DNA from: Saliniramus fredricksonii
GTDB lineage: Bacteria; Pseudomonadota; Alphaproteobacteria; Rhizobiales; Beijerinckiaceae
DNA: 64,000 bases
Direction: 5' to 3'
Assembly (NCBI RefSeq): GCF_900094735.1
Contig: NZ_FMBM01000002.1
Location: forward strand, 1,488,001-1,552,000
The position numbers and the translations under genes were made by a program. The notes beneath the pieces are model-generated. The model had not been told where the DNA came from and did no database searches. It saw nothing but the letters and a program-made list of their open reading frames with translations. Shown here piece after piece: positions 36,709 through 45,069 of the stretch. Each line of letters begins with the position of its first letter. Position 1 is the first letter of the stretch.

Positions 36709-37494
36709 TCAGACAGGGATATCGTTTGTGACAGCGACATTCTGGCGAATGAGGAATGCCGGTTTCTCGGTTTCCATGAACGGAACATCGCCGGCATCGC
36801 GGCCCGAGCCAATGACGACGAAATCCGTGGGAGAACTCATTCCCGTCGGATCGACGAGATGCCAGGCGCCATCCAGCCATATTTCGGCGACCGCATGAAA
36901 ATCCGGCGGGACGACACCGGCGCTGTAACCGGAAGTATATCGCGCCGGAACGGAAGCGGCGCGGGCCAGGCCGCACATCAAGTGAGCATAATCCCGACAT
37001 ACCCCCTCACGGGATACGAATGTGTCGACTGCGGTGGTCGCAGGCCCCGAACTTGCGGGACTGTATGTGAGCGCGCCGGCGATCCAATGCGCCATCGCAG
37101 CGATCTTTTCACCGCCCTGCAGATGACCGAATTCCCTCTCGGCAAAAGCAGCGAGGAGATCGGAAGGGCAATACCGCGACGGGCGCACGAATGTAAAAAC
37201 ATCATCCGGAAGCGCATGCACAGGCTCGGCGCCCAGGCTGTTCAGCACACAAGCGCGGCGCTCCACATCGACAGTGGCGCGATAGCGCAGGCTCAACTGC
37301 GTGCCTTGGAGAAACGCCCAGATACGCTCCCCGATGCCGCCCTCGCCTTCCGCGCGACGCAGGGCGGCGTTTTCAATATCGAGCCTGCTTTCGCGCACGG
37401 ATTGACCCGCCACCTCCGCAGCCGTCAGCGCCAATACCGGGGGATCGGCCTGCGTAACGGCGTAATCCATGGCTACGTCGATGATGACTCGCAT
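36709..37494 (-). CDS. Transglutaminase-like cysteine protease family protein
   Basis: A 261-residue cytoplasmic protein of the bacterial transglutaminase-like superfamily. An N-terminal beta-sandwich part (VIIDVAMDYAVTQADPPVLA onward) precedes the catalytic core, which holds the triad: Cys in SREGVCRDYAHLMCGLAR, His in DFHAVAEIWLDGAW and Asp in HLVDPTG. Members act as proteases or peptide amidases, and the substrate is unknown here. The start ATG 37494 was chosen because residues further upstream are not family-like. It is transcribed towards the broken kinase and follows the ChrR-like gene on the same strand after 201 bases. Confidence 0.83.
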   Translation of the reverse strand: MRVIIDVAMDYAVTQADPPVLALTAAEVAGQSVRESRLDIENAALRRAEGEGGIGERIWAFLQGTQLSLRYRATVDVERRACVLNSLGAEPVHALPDDVFTFVRPSRYCPSDLLAAFAEREFGHLQGGEKIAAMAHWIAGALTYSPASSGPATTAVDTFVSREGVCRDYAHLMCGLARAASVPARYTSGYSAGVVPPDFHAVAEIWLDGAWHLVDPTGMSSPTDFVVIGSGRDAGDVPFMETEKPAFLIRQNVAVTNDIPV

Positions 37495-37695
37495 GAATCC
37501 CTGACTGATCTGCTTCGCAAATGCCTCGCCCCGCACGAGCGATCTCGCCGATGCAAGAACGGCTGCAAGGCAAAACGCGGAAGCCCCCCGATTTATCGCG
37601 CCCGCGCCACCAATATGGAGAAAACGCCACGATCCCAATTCATGACACGGAGCACGCCCGCGAAGACAGGCGTGCCCCGGACCTGTTTCACGCGT

Positions 37696-38385
37696 TCAGT
37701 GCTTGATGAAGAAGCGTTGCACGATTCGTCCGATCGGGCCGGTCAGTTTCAGGGGCGCATCCGTGACGGCGAAGCAAAAGCAATCCGCATCCGGATCGGC
37801 TATGGGACGGTGATCGACATCCGCATCCGCGATGGCGATGTCGCCACGCCCGTAATGGCCGTTGAGATCACTGAAGGCGCCCTTGAGCACGAGGGTGTAT
37901 TCAGAACCCTCATGGGTATGGAAAGGCATCTTGCGCCCGCCCTTGATCCAGTAGAGCACCGCCTCCCCTTCCTCGTTATCCTCGATGCGGTATTCCTTCA
38001 CACCGGGCAACAGCGAACGCCAGGGCACTTCCGTCAGGGACTGGCCGAGATAGCGCGCGAGCGGGTGCGGCACGTCACCGGAGATCCCAGAGTAAGCGGA
38101 GCGGGCACGCACCGGAGTCTCGCTCTCAGCCTCGGCGGCGAAGATCGCAGCGAGGCGCGCATCGCGGTCACTGATGTGGACCGGATCTTCCTGTACGATT
38201 GCCGACGCCACCACGCCTTCCAATGCGCCGACGAAACGACGGCTTTCAGGCCGGAGTTCCAGATGGCTTGCAACCAGGACATGCAGCGGCGCACTCAGGG
38301 CACCACGGGCATAGTGCGCCAGCAGCGTGTCCAGAGCCGTCTCTTCGTGATGATTGATTTCTTGCGTCGTCACATCTCTCACCAT
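37696..38385 (-). CDS. ChrR-type cupin protein (anti-sigma-like), orphan
   Basis: ChrR in Rhodobacter binds and restrains sigma RpoE until singlet oxygen releases it. This 229-residue homologue has the N-terminal anti-sigma part (DTLLAHYARGALSAPLHVLV, then HLELRPESRR) and a C-terminal cupin with metal ligands in KMPFHTHEGSEYTLVLKG and GHYGRGDIAI. At the place where ChrR has the zinc CxxC of its anti-sigma domain, this protein has RPES, so the zinc site is incomplete. No sigma-factor gene is adjacent. I prefer ATG 38385 (GGGA upstream); ATG 38418 would add 11 residues lacking a ribosome-binding site. Confidence 0.8.
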   Translation of the reverse strand: MVRDVTTQEINHHEETALDTLLAHYARGALSAPLHVLVASHLELRPESRRFVGALEGVVASAIVQEDPVHISDRDARLAAIFAAEAESETPVRARSAYSGISGDVPHPLARYLGQSLTEVPWRSLLPGVKEYRIEDNEEGEAVLYWIKGGRKMPFHTHEGSEYTLVLKGAFSDLNGHYGRGDIAIADADVDHRPIADPDADCFCFAVTDAPLKLTGPIGRIVQRFFIKH

Positions 38386-38422
38386 GCGCGGTGTCCCGCG
38401 CGCGTTTTGTTTGGTCATGATC

Positions 38423-38452
38423 GCAATACGCGCCAGCGAACCGATCGGATCA
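38423..38452 (-). promoter_or_regulatory. Possible RpoE-type promoter of the chrR-like gene
   Basis: Read on the minus strand, TGATCC (38452-38447) and TATTGC (38428-38423) are separated by 18 bases, close to the TGATCC-N17/18-TA-rich pattern of the Rhodobacter RpoE-ChrR regulon. Transcription would begin near 38416, which supports the downstream start codon. The -10 part is weak. Confidence 0.35.
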
Positions 38453-38486
38453 AGCTATGCCGATGATTTAATAGCGAAAAGCCATT

Positions 38487-38506
38487 AATTTTTGAAGACA
38501 AAAATT
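38487..38506. repeat. AT-rich inverted repeat between the chrR-like gene and alaX
   Basis: AATTTTTG (38487-38494) and CAAAAATT (38499-38506) form a perfect 8-bp inverted repeat with AAGA between. It sits in a divergent intergenic region of low GC and could be an operator or leader hairpin of alaX. Confidence 0.35.
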
Positions 38507-38614
38507 TATCGATCACAAGATGCCTTCCCCGTCCGGCATGTCCATCGTCGCACCTTGTGCCGACCGGCTTGCATGATAGTCTCCCGCCAGATGATTTCAA
38601 ACGGAGATTTGAGC

Positions 38615-39319
38615 GTGACCGAACCGCTTTACCGCGATGCCTACCTCACCGAAGCCGGCGCAACCGTGACCTCCGTGCACGAGCGTGGTTACATTCTCGA
38701 CGCCACGATCTTTTATCCGCAAGGCGGTGGCCAGCCCGGTGACCGGGGCGTCCTCGTGACGGAAGACGGGCGGGAAATTCCCATTGAAACAACACTCTAT
38801 GCGGAGGATCGCAAGCAGATCATCCATGTCCCCACCGATGGCGCGCCGGCGCTCGCGGAGGGCGACGGGGTCACCTGCAAGCTCGATTGGGAGACCCGTC
38901 TGCCGCGCATGAAGATTCACTCGGCCCTGCATCTGCTCAGCGTCGTCCTGCCCTATCCGGTCACCGGCGGCGCGATCGGGGATGGCGAGGGCCGGCTCGA
39001 TTTCGATATCGCGGATGCCGGCCTCGACAAGGACGAGATCACCGCGAAACTCAATGAACTCGTCGGTCGGGATGCGGCCATCCGCGAATCATGGATCACT
39101 GATGAAGAACTCGACGCCAATCCCGATCTCGTCAAGACCATGTCGGTGAAACCGCCGCGCGGCGCCGGGCGCATTCGCATGATCGAGATCGACGGGATCG
39201 ACTACCAGCCCTGTGGCGGAACCCATGTGAAGAGCACGGCCGAGATCGGCAGCGTTCAGGTCACGCAGATCCAGAAGAAGGGCAAGCAGAACCGACGCGT
39301 GCGCATCGTGCTCGCGTGA
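38615..39319 (+). CDS. alaX: AlaX-type alanyl-tRNA editing protein
   Basis: AlaX proteins are free-standing editing domains that remove Ser or Gly from mischarged tRNA-Ala. The 234-residue protein has the tRNA-synthetase second-additional-domain fold: FYPQGGGQPGDRGVL, the metal motif HSALHLLSVVLPYPV (HxxxH) and the second half CGGTHVKSTAEIG (CxxxH). The four metal ligands are intact. GTG 38615 has CGGAG upstream and gives the family N terminus TEPLYRDAYLTEAGATVTSV; ATG 38591 is an alternative. It precedes sseA by 34 bases. Confidence 0.88.
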   Translation: MTEPLYRDAYLTEAGATVTSVHERGYILDATIFYPQGGGQPGDRGVLVTEDGREIPIETTLYAEDRKQIIHVPTDGAPALAEGDGVTCKLDWETRLPRMKIHSALHLLSVVLPYPVTGGAIGDGEGRLDFDIADAGLDKDEITAKLNELVGRDAAIRESWITDEELDANPDLVKTMSVKPPRGAGRIRMIEIDGIDYQPCGGTHVKSTAEIGSVQVTQIQKKGKQNRRVRIVLA

Positions 39320-39353
39320 GGCCGCGTGCCGAGAAACCGACGGGAGATACCAG

Positions 39354-40235
39354 ATGAACGCCACCGACAAACCGGATGCGGGCAATGCCCCATTCGTCAG
39401 CGCCGACTGGCTGAAGGAGAATATCGACACGCCAGACCTCGTCGTCGTCGATGGCTCGTATTATCTGGCTGCAATGAACCGGGACGCCGAAGCCGAGTTT
39501 CTCGCCGCGCACATACCCGGCGCCGTGCGTTTCGATATCGATTCGATCAAGGATCTCGCCAATCCACTGCCGCACATGATCCCGAGCGCGGAGGATTTCG
39601 CTTCGGCGGTCGGCGCGAAGGGGATCAATGATGACAGCCGCATCGTCGTCTATGATGGCGCGGGCCTGTTTTCGGCGCCGCGCGTATGGTGGATGTTCAC
39701 GATCTTCGGCGCGCGCAACGTCTCCATCCTGGAAGGCGGTTTCCCGGCCTGGCGCGCGGCCGACGGCTCGATCGAGGAAGGTCCCGCGCGTCCGCGCCAG
39801 CCTGCCCGTTTCACGGCTCGGCTCGACCGTGAGGCCGTCGCCGATCTGCCACGCATCGAAGCTGCCCTCGCGGATCCGACGATCCAGGTCGTCGATGCCC
39901 GCTCCGCCGCCCGTTTCCGCGGCGAGGCGCCAGAGCCGCGTGCCGGGCTGCCCTCGGGACACATGCCGGGCAGCGTGAACCTGCCACATACGGAAGTGGT
40001 GGAAGACGGTTTTCTGAAAGATCCCCAGAGCATTCAGGATGCGCTGCGGCGCCACGGCATCGACCCGACGAAACCCGTGATCACCTCCTGCGGCTCCGGC
40101 GTCTCGGCGGCGATCCTCTCGCTCGCCTTCATGCGCATCGGCCATCCGCCGCAGGCCCTGTTCGACGGGTCATGGACGGAATGGGCGTCGCGCGAGGACG
40201 CGCCGATTGGCACGGGCGATCCGTCAACACGCTGA
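39354..40235 (+). CDS. sseA: 3-mercaptopyruvate sulfurtransferase
   Basis: Two-rhodanese-domain enzyme, 293 residues, that moves sulfur from 3-mercaptopyruvate to thiols or cyanide. The inactive N-terminal domain has DLVVVDGSYYLAAMNRDAEA and ends with ISILEGG-like sequence (VSILEGGFPAWR); the C-terminal active domain has the catalytic loop SCGSGVSAA, the CGSGV(S/T) form that favours mercaptopyruvate over thiosulfate. GGGAGATACCAG precedes ATG 39354. It probably shares a transcript with alaX. Confidence 0.92.
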   Translation: MNATDKPDAGNAPFVSADWLKENIDTPDLVVVDGSYYLAAMNRDAEAEFLAAHIPGAVRFDIDSIKDLANPLPHMIPSAEDFASAVGAKGINDDSRIVVYDGAGLFSAPRVWWMFTIFGARNVSILEGGFPAWRAADGSIEEGPARPRQPARFTARLDREAVADLPRIEAALADPTIQVVDARSAARFRGEAPEPRAGLPSGHMPGSVNLPHTEVVEDGFLKDPQSIQDALRRHGIDPTKPVITSCGSGVSAAILSLAFMRIGHPPQALFDGSWTEWASREDAPIGTGDPSTR

Positions 40236-40267
40236 TGAGAGCGCGCGGCGGACGGAGCCGCGGCGCG

Positions 40268-40930
40268 TCAGCCATTGCCGAGAATATCCCCGGTCTCGCA
40301 GAAGACGACACCCTTCTCGCGCATATCCGCAAGTGCCTTCTCGCGCGATCCGTCCATGTCGATGGCGCGGCAGGCATCGGTGACGAGCACCGTCTCGAAT
40401 CCCGCCTCGACCGCATCGCGCGCACTCCAGAAAACGCAGAAATCCAGCGCGAGACCGGCAAGGAAGACACGCCGCAGCCCGCGCTCGCGCAGATAACCGG
40501 CGAGCCCGGTCATGGTCTCGTGATCGGCCTCGCGGAAGGCGGAATAGCTGTCGATGGCGGGGTTGTAGCCTTTGCGGATGACGAGCTCGGCGCAATCGGC
40601 CTCGAGATTGCGTACGATCTCTGCGCCGCGGGTGCCCTGAACACAATGATCCGGCCACAGGATCTGCGGGCCGTAAGCCATCTCGACCTGTGCGAACGGC
40701 TCCTTGCCCTCATGGCTCGAAGCGAAGGAGAAATGGCCGGGCGGATGCCAGTCCTGCGTCAGCAGGACATGCGCACCCGCACGCTGAAACCGCTTTACCA
40801 GCGCGTTGATCGGCGCGATCACCGCGTCCCCGTCCGGCACGGCCAGCGCCCCACCGGGCAGGAAGTCGTATTGCAGATCGGTCACGAGAAACGCGTCGTC
40901 GGGGCGTAACGCAAGGTCGGTCATCGGCAT
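40268..40930 (-). CDS. pncA: Nicotinamidase/pyrazinamidase
   Basis: Isochorismatase-fold hydrolase, 220 residues, that deamidates nicotinamide to nicotinate for NAD salvage. The catalytic Asp is in LVTDLQYDFLPGG, metal ligands are in TQDWHPPGHFSF, the Lys is in VIRKGYNPAIDSYSAF, and the nucleophile Cys is in GLALDFCVFWSARDA. The layout is standard. ATG 40930 or 40924 may be used; GGATGGGA precedes the former. It is convergent with sseA, 32 bases apart. Three tandem 14-bp repeats lie 62 bases upstream of its start. Confidence 0.92.
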   Translation of the reverse strand: MPMTDLALRPDDAFLVTDLQYDFLPGGALAVPDGDAVIAPINALVKRFQRAGAHVLLTQDWHPPGHFSFASSHEGKEPFAQVEMAYGPQILWPDHCVQGTRGAEIVRNLEADCAELVIRKGYNPAIDSYSAFREADHETMTGLAGYLRERGLRRVFLAGLALDFCVFWSARDAVEAGFETVLVTDACRAIDMDGSREKALADMREKGVVFCETGDILGNG

Positions 40931-40991
40931 GGTCCCATCCTGTGATCCCCTGACAACAGGATGCCACGCAGCCGCGTTCCAGGAAAGTGGC

Positions 40992-41033
40992 CAAGTTCAA
41001 GACGTCAAGTTCAGGAGGTCAAGTTCAGGCGGT
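40992..41033. repeat. Three tandem 14-bp repeats upstream of pncA
   Basis: CAAGTTCAAGACGT, CAAGTTCAGGAGGT and CAAGTTCAGGCGGT follow each other directly at 40992, 41006 and 41020. The first eight bases are identical in all three; units 2 and 3 differ at one base. On the minus strand each contains TGAACTTG. The array lies between dctM's end and pncA's start and could bind a regulator of pncA. Confidence 0.6.
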
Positions 41034-41047
41034 CCGGGTAAGGAGGC

Positions 41048-42316
41048 TCACAGCAGCGCCAGCGAGAACCACGGCACCAAAGCCAGCACGATCAGCGCGA
41101 TACAGGCGACGAGGAAGAACGGCAGCGCCATGCGAAAGACGCGGAAGGCGCTGACATTGGTCACGCTCGCCGCGACATAGAGCCCGATCCCGACGGGGGG
41201 CGTCAGAAGGCCGAGAATCAGGTTGATCGACACGACGACGCCGAAATGCAGCGGGTCGATACCATAGATTCCGGTGGCGATCGGCAGCAGGATCGGCACG
41301 ACCATGATCAGCCCGGGTATCCCGTCGATCACCGTCCCGACAATCAGGAGCATGACCAGCACGAGCAGCATGAAGGCCGTGGGCGTTGTCGCCACGTCCT
41401 GAATCCAGAGCGCCGCCGTCTGCGGCACCTGCCCGAAGATCAGCACCCAGGAGAAGACCCCTGCCGCCGCCACGAGAAAGAGCACGAGCGCCGTGTTCAG
41501 CCCGGTGCGCAGGAGAATCGCCGGGAAGTCGGAGAGTTTCAAAGAGCGGGTGTAGAACAGCCCGATCAGCGCCGCCACCAGCGCCCCGATCGCAGCGCTC
41601 TCCGTCGGCGAGGCGATGCCGGCGAGGATGGTACCGACGATGACAGCGGGGATGGCGAGCATGGGGAGCGCGCGCAGAAGCGCCCTGCCCCGCTCGCCCC
41701 AGCTCAAGCGTTCGCCGCGCGGATAATTGTAGCGCAGCCCCATCAGCGCGACGGTGCCCAGAAACAGCCCCGTCATCAGCAGGCCAGGCAGGATCCCCGC
41801 GATCAGCATGTCGCGCACCGCGACCTGCGCGAGCACCGCATAGACCACGAAGACGATGGAGGGCGGAATGATCGGGCCGAGCAGGCCGCCGAAAGCGGTG
41901 ACGCCGACGGCGAAGGCGCGATCATAGCCCGCACGCTGCATTTCCGGCGCCATCACCTGACTCATCATCGCGATCTGGGCCGTGGCCGAGCCGAGGATCG
42001 AGGCGACGAACATGTTCGCCAGAAGGTTCACATAGGCTAGTCCCCCGCGCACCGCCCCGATGAAGGCGGAAGCGAGCCGCACCAGCCGCGTGGTGATCCC
42101 GGCCCCGTTCATGATCTCGCCGATCAGGATGAAGAGCGGGATCGCCAGCAGACCGAAATTGTCGAGGCTGGAGAACAATTTGAGCGGGTAGGAATCGAGC
42201 AGGACGGCATTGCCGCTCGCCAGGATATAGACGAAGGCGGCCAGGCAGAGAACCAGGCCGATCGGCACGCCGATGACGAGCAGCATGATGAAGACCAGCG
42301 GCGTGATCCCGGTCAT
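41048..42316 (-). CDS. dctM: TRAP transporter large permease subunit DctM
   Basis: The 422-residue ion-coupled permease subunit of a tripartite ATP-independent periplasmic transporter. It begins MTGITPLVFIMLLVIGVPIG and has about 12 helices, including IPLFILIGEIMNGAGITTRL, GPIIPPSIVFVVYAVLAQVA and GIASPTESAAIGALVAALIG, which are diagnostic for DctM. ATG 42316 overlaps the dctQ stop by four bases (ATGA). It is the last gene of dctP-dctQ-dctM. Substrate is unknown, probably an organic acid. Confidence 0.93.
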   Translation of the reverse strand: MTGITPLVFIMLLVIGVPIGLVLCLAAFVYILASGNAVLLDSYPLKLFSSLDNFGLLAIPLFILIGEIMNGAGITTRLVRLASAFIGAVRGGLAYVNLLANMFVASILGSATAQIAMMSQVMAPEMQRAGYDRAFAVGVTAFGGLLGPIIPPSIVFVVYAVLAQVAVRDMLIAGILPGLLMTGLFLGTVALMGLRYNYPRGERLSWGERGRALLRALPMLAIPAVIVGTILAGIASPTESAAIGALVAALIGLFYTRSLKLSDFPAILLRTGLNTALVLFLVAAAGVFSWVLIFGQVPQTAALWIQDVATTPTAFMLLVLVMLLIVGTVIDGIPGLIMVVPILLPIATGIYGIDPLHFGVVVSINLILGLLTPPVGIGLYVAASVTNVSAFRVFRMALPFFLVACIALIVLALVPWFSLALL

Positions 42317-42897
42317 GCCGCCCCCTCCCCGTTCGCATCGGCGCCGGGCGCTTCCGGCGGCGGCGCAATCATGCCGGCATCTTCCGCCAGATTGGTCATG
42401 GCATGAACCAAAGCCGTCAGCGCAAACCAGGGCATGATGAGGAAGAACCACGAAGCCGGCAGCCCCATCACCGGCGTCGTCTCGGTATAGATGAAGTTGA
42501 AGGTCGTGCCCTCGAATCGGCGGATGTCGAAACCCGCTGCGGCGAGGCCTGCCGGATCGAACCAGAGCCAGCACATCCAGAGCAGGAGCCCCGCAAAGAC
42601 GAGCGCGGTGAGCGCGATCAGGATTCGCAGGAGCCGCACGACGCGCTCGGGCAGGATCTCGTGCAGCAGCGTCACGCTCGGCGCGGTGCGCAGGCGCAGC
42701 ATCAGCGATGCGCCGACGAAACCGGCCATGATCATGGCATAGACTGCGAGTTCATCCGCCCAGGCAATGGTGAAGCCCATGCTGCGCGCACCGACATTGG
42801 CCAGCACGAGAAGCGTGATCGCGGCGATCAACGCCGTCAGCAGCACCCGGTCGACCGCCGCGAGCAAGCGCGAGACTTTGCCGATCGCCTCGAACAT
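42313..42897 (-). CDS. dctQ: TRAP transporter small permease subunit DctQ
   Basis: A 194-residue, four-helix partner of DctM. Helices are seen at LLTALIAAITLLVLANVGAR, LAVYAMIMAGFVGASLMLRL, LIALTALVFAGLLLWMCWLW and LPASWFFLIMPWFALTALVH. The WADELAVYAMIMAGFVGASL block matches the DctQ signature (W-x-E-E-x2-R region in relatives). GGGGAA precedes the ATG on this strand. It sits between dctP (58 bases upstream) and dctM. Confidence 0.9.
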   Translation of the reverse strand: MFEAIGKVSRLLAAVDRVLLTALIAAITLLVLANVGARSMGFTIAWADELAVYAMIMAGFVGASLMLRLRTAPSVTLLHEILPERVVRLLRILIALTALVFAGLLLWMCWLWFDPAGLAAAGFDIRRFEGTTFNFIYTETTPVMGLPASWFFLIMPWFALTALVHAMTNLAEDAGMIAPPPEAPGADANGEGAA

Positions 42898-42955
42898 GAC
42901 CGTTCCCCGCACGATGCCGGTCACACCGGCGCCCGGAGCGGGCTACCACCACCCA

Positions 42956-43954
42956 TCAGAAATCCGCCACGAGTTCACGCAGACGCGCGACATAAGGCGT
43001 ACGCTCTGCCCATTCGGCATCCCAGCGTTCGACGATGTCGCCGAAGAATTCCGGCCCCACATCCTCGGTGATGCTCAGCCCCTCGGCCTCACGCAGGCGG
43101 TCGAGCTTGTCGTCTTCCTCCTCGACGAAACGGTCGATGGTGCGATCGCAATGCAGCTGCACCGCCTCGCGCAGGATCGCCTGATCCTCCGGCGACAGGC
43201 GCGCCCAGACGCGGCCCGAGATCAGCGCGACCATGCCGAACATGTGGTGGTTGGTGACCATCATGTTGGGCGCGTGCTCGTAATAGCGAAAATTGATGAT
43301 CGATTCGAAATCCATGTCGATCGCGTCGATCTGCGCATTGGCGAGCGAGTCATAGACCTGTGTCAGCGGCATCGGCGCCGGCGCCGCGTCGAGCATCTCG
43401 AAGAAGCTGCGAATCGGCGGCGCGGGGGTGATGCGGAAACGCATGCCGGAGAGATCGGACACATCGTCGATGGGATTGCGCGTCATCAGCTGGCGCATGC
43501 CGGTCATGGCATAGCAGACGCCGACCGCCCCGGTGGCGGACGGCAGGGTGTCGAGCATTTCACGCGCGACGTCACTGCGCAGCACCTTCGCCGCATCAGC
43601 GATATTCTCGACGAGGAAGGGCGCGTGCAGGGCCGAGATGTCGGGCGCCCGCGTGGTCACTTCCGCCGTGGTGAGCCAGGCCATGTCGAGCGCGCCGGTC
43701 TGCAATTGCTGCAGCATGGTGCTCTCGTTGCCCAGCTGGCCCGACGGGTAGATCGACAGGCTGAAGCGCCCGTCGGACAATTCGGCGAGCGTCTCGCCCA
43801 GCGCAGCGGCTTCCTGGTTCCAGACATGCGCCGGCGGCGTGATCAGCCCGATGCGAAATTCCTGATCCTGCGCATGCGCGGGAGCGAGCGCTGCGGGTGC
43901 AGCGAGGATCAGACCGAGGGCGGCGAGAGTGAAGGTCTTCGTCTTCTGGATCAC
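42956..43954 (-). CDS. dctP: TRAP transporter substrate-binding protein DctP
   Basis: Periplasmic receptor of 332 residues. A signal peptide ends PAHAQDQ (about 28). The binding core includes VWNQEAAALGETLAELSDGR, the ligand-contact region GMRFRITPAPPIRSFFEMLD with the conserved Arg that binds the substrate carboxylate, and QVYDSLANAQIDAIDMDF. The start is GTG 43954 with AGGAG ten bases upstream. It is the first gene of the dctPQM operon. Family knowledge suggests a carboxylate or related organic anion as ligand. Confidence 0.9.
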   Translation of the reverse strand: MIQKTKTFTLAALGLILAAPAALAPAHAQDQEFRIGLITPPAHVWNQEAAALGETLAELSDGRFSLSIYPSGQLGNESTMLQQLQTGALDMAWLTTAEVTTRAPDISALHAPFLVENIADAAKVLRSDVAREMLDTLPSATGAVGVCYAMTGMRQLMTRNPIDDVSDLSGMRFRITPAPPIRSFFEMLDAAPAPMPLTQVYDSLANAQIDAIDMDFESIINFRYYEHAPNMMVTNHHMFGMVALISGRVWARLSPEDQAILREAVQLHCDRTIDRFVEEEDDKLDRLREAEGLSITEDVGPEFFGDIVERWDAEWAERTPYVARLRELVADF

Positions 43955-44308
43955 GATATCAGGGCTCCTGTTGCGGGCGGCGGCACCGTCCGTTCAGCCG
44001 AGGTGGTGCGCTCGTATCGCACCCACAAGATATTTGCGATGTAAGGGATTACATGACCACCGGCGATGACGCCATCCCCTAAACCCCTTCCGGAAGCGGG
44101 ACAAGGCAAGAATCACACCCTGACTTGCATAATACCGCGATACGCAACATCGTTCAGCGCGGCACGCACCCGGGGAGCCCATTGGGGCCACTCTAGCACT
44201 TCATTTTGTAGCGCAATCTGGCCTGTTCGGCTAAGATACCTCGTAGAAGCAAGTTTTCCACTGAGACCAAATAAGTCAGAAAAGCGTCCGTTCAACGGAG
44301 TTGTTTTT
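43955..44308. other. 354-bp region between dctP and the low-GC membrane gene
   Basis: It should contain the divergent promoters of dctPQM and of the gene at 44309. Open frames cross it on both strands but none has a recognisable product or a ribosome-binding site. Base composition falls from normal to AT-rich towards 44309, marking the edge of the acquired segment. Confidence 0.4.
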
Positions 44309-44689
44309 ATGCAAGACGCGGATTTTAAGAGTAACAGAGAAATATTTAGGAGGGCGAGAAAGACTTTCCGATACGAATTTTATTTACTAATCGGCGTCAT
44401 TTGGGCAACATCGACATTTATAAATCTAATATTAATAATATTGGGAAATGCCTATACGATATTTTACTATATAATGATATTCACATCATTAATTTATTCT
44501 GGGCGAATGATATTTTATCAACCTTGGGATTTTTTCAAGGCAATAATTGTCTTTCTATTAATATATGTTCCAGCCGATTTTTTTGATATATACGAACCAT
44601 TATTTCCAGCAATAACGGCCGCAACGGGATATTACATGTGGCTCGGCAGCAAATTTACACATGAACGAGCAGATTTAACTGATATCTAA
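44309..44689 (+). CDS. Low-GC hypothetical integral membrane protein
   Basis: A 126-residue protein with a charged, basic N terminus (DFKSNREIFRRARKTFRYEF) and about four hydrophobic segments: LIGVIWATSTFINLILIILG, YTIFYYIMIFTSLIYSG, AIIVFLLIYVPADFF and LFPAITAATGYYMWL. Family not recognised. The AT-rich composition, with many AAA, ATA and TTT codons, is strikingly different from neighbours and indicates horizontal transfer. CGGAG lies ten bases before ATG 44309. Its end overlaps, tail to tail, the stop of the zinc-ribbon gene on the other strand. Confidence 0.6.
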   Translation: MQDADFKSNREIFRRARKTFRYEFYLLIGVIWATSTFINLILIILGNAYTIFYYIMIFTSLIYSGRMIFYQPWDFFKAIIVFLLIYVPADFFDIYEPLFPAITAATGYYMWLGSKFTHERADLTDI

Positions 44690-44892
44690 TGTAAATTTTT
44701 CGTTGACTTGCGCCATTGAGCGTCTTGTTCCGGCGTCAGCGCACGAGTCTCGAAAAACCCGCGGATCCTTTCTGTTCGACAGTGATCACAATACGGACAA
44801 CGGATTTCCTCCTCATTCTCATCAATCGGTAGGTGGACCGAGATCACCATGTAGGCACTCCCACATTCTTTACAACGATCAACTCTGGCCAT
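44686..44892 (-). CDS. Small zinc-ribbon-like hypothetical protein
   Basis: A 68-residue acidic protein with two CxxC pairs: DRCKECGSAYMV and RCPYCDHCRTE, spaced 22 residues apart, which fits a zinc ribbon. The remaining C terminus (ETRALTPEQDAQWRKSTKNL) is helical. Rubredoxin-like, transcription-factor-like and chaperone-like ribbons all share this shape, so no role is assigned. GGAG sits eight bases before the ATG on this strand. It converges on and overlaps by four bases the low-GC membrane gene. Confidence 0.6.
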   Translation of the reverse strand: MARVDRCKECGSAYMVISVHLPIDENEEEIRCPYCDHCRTERIRGFFETRALTPEQDAQWRKSTKNLH

Positions 44893-45069
44893 TTGCCGTC
44901 TCCAAGCTGCTCATACTTTAATTGATTCTTACCCTGTCGCCAAACTGCCAACTTCCTTTGGTCCGTGCCGCCATACCGCGTACGCATGGGAGATTGGCGC
45001 CCTTGAAGGTTTACGCTGGTGTCAGGGATGCTAAGTAGAAGCCGCGCGATAATGGCGAAGGAGAGCGTG

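Noticed and set aside
36658-38466. A 602-codon open frame on the plus strand
   Set aside because: Antisense to the transglutaminase-like and ChrR-like genes, which have catalytic and metal-binding motifs; the frame itself has none.
44113-44295. A 60-codon minus-strand frame that faintly resembled a mobile-element protein
   Set aside because: No ribosome-binding site, no recognisable domain, and it lies across the promoter region between dctP and the low-GC gene.
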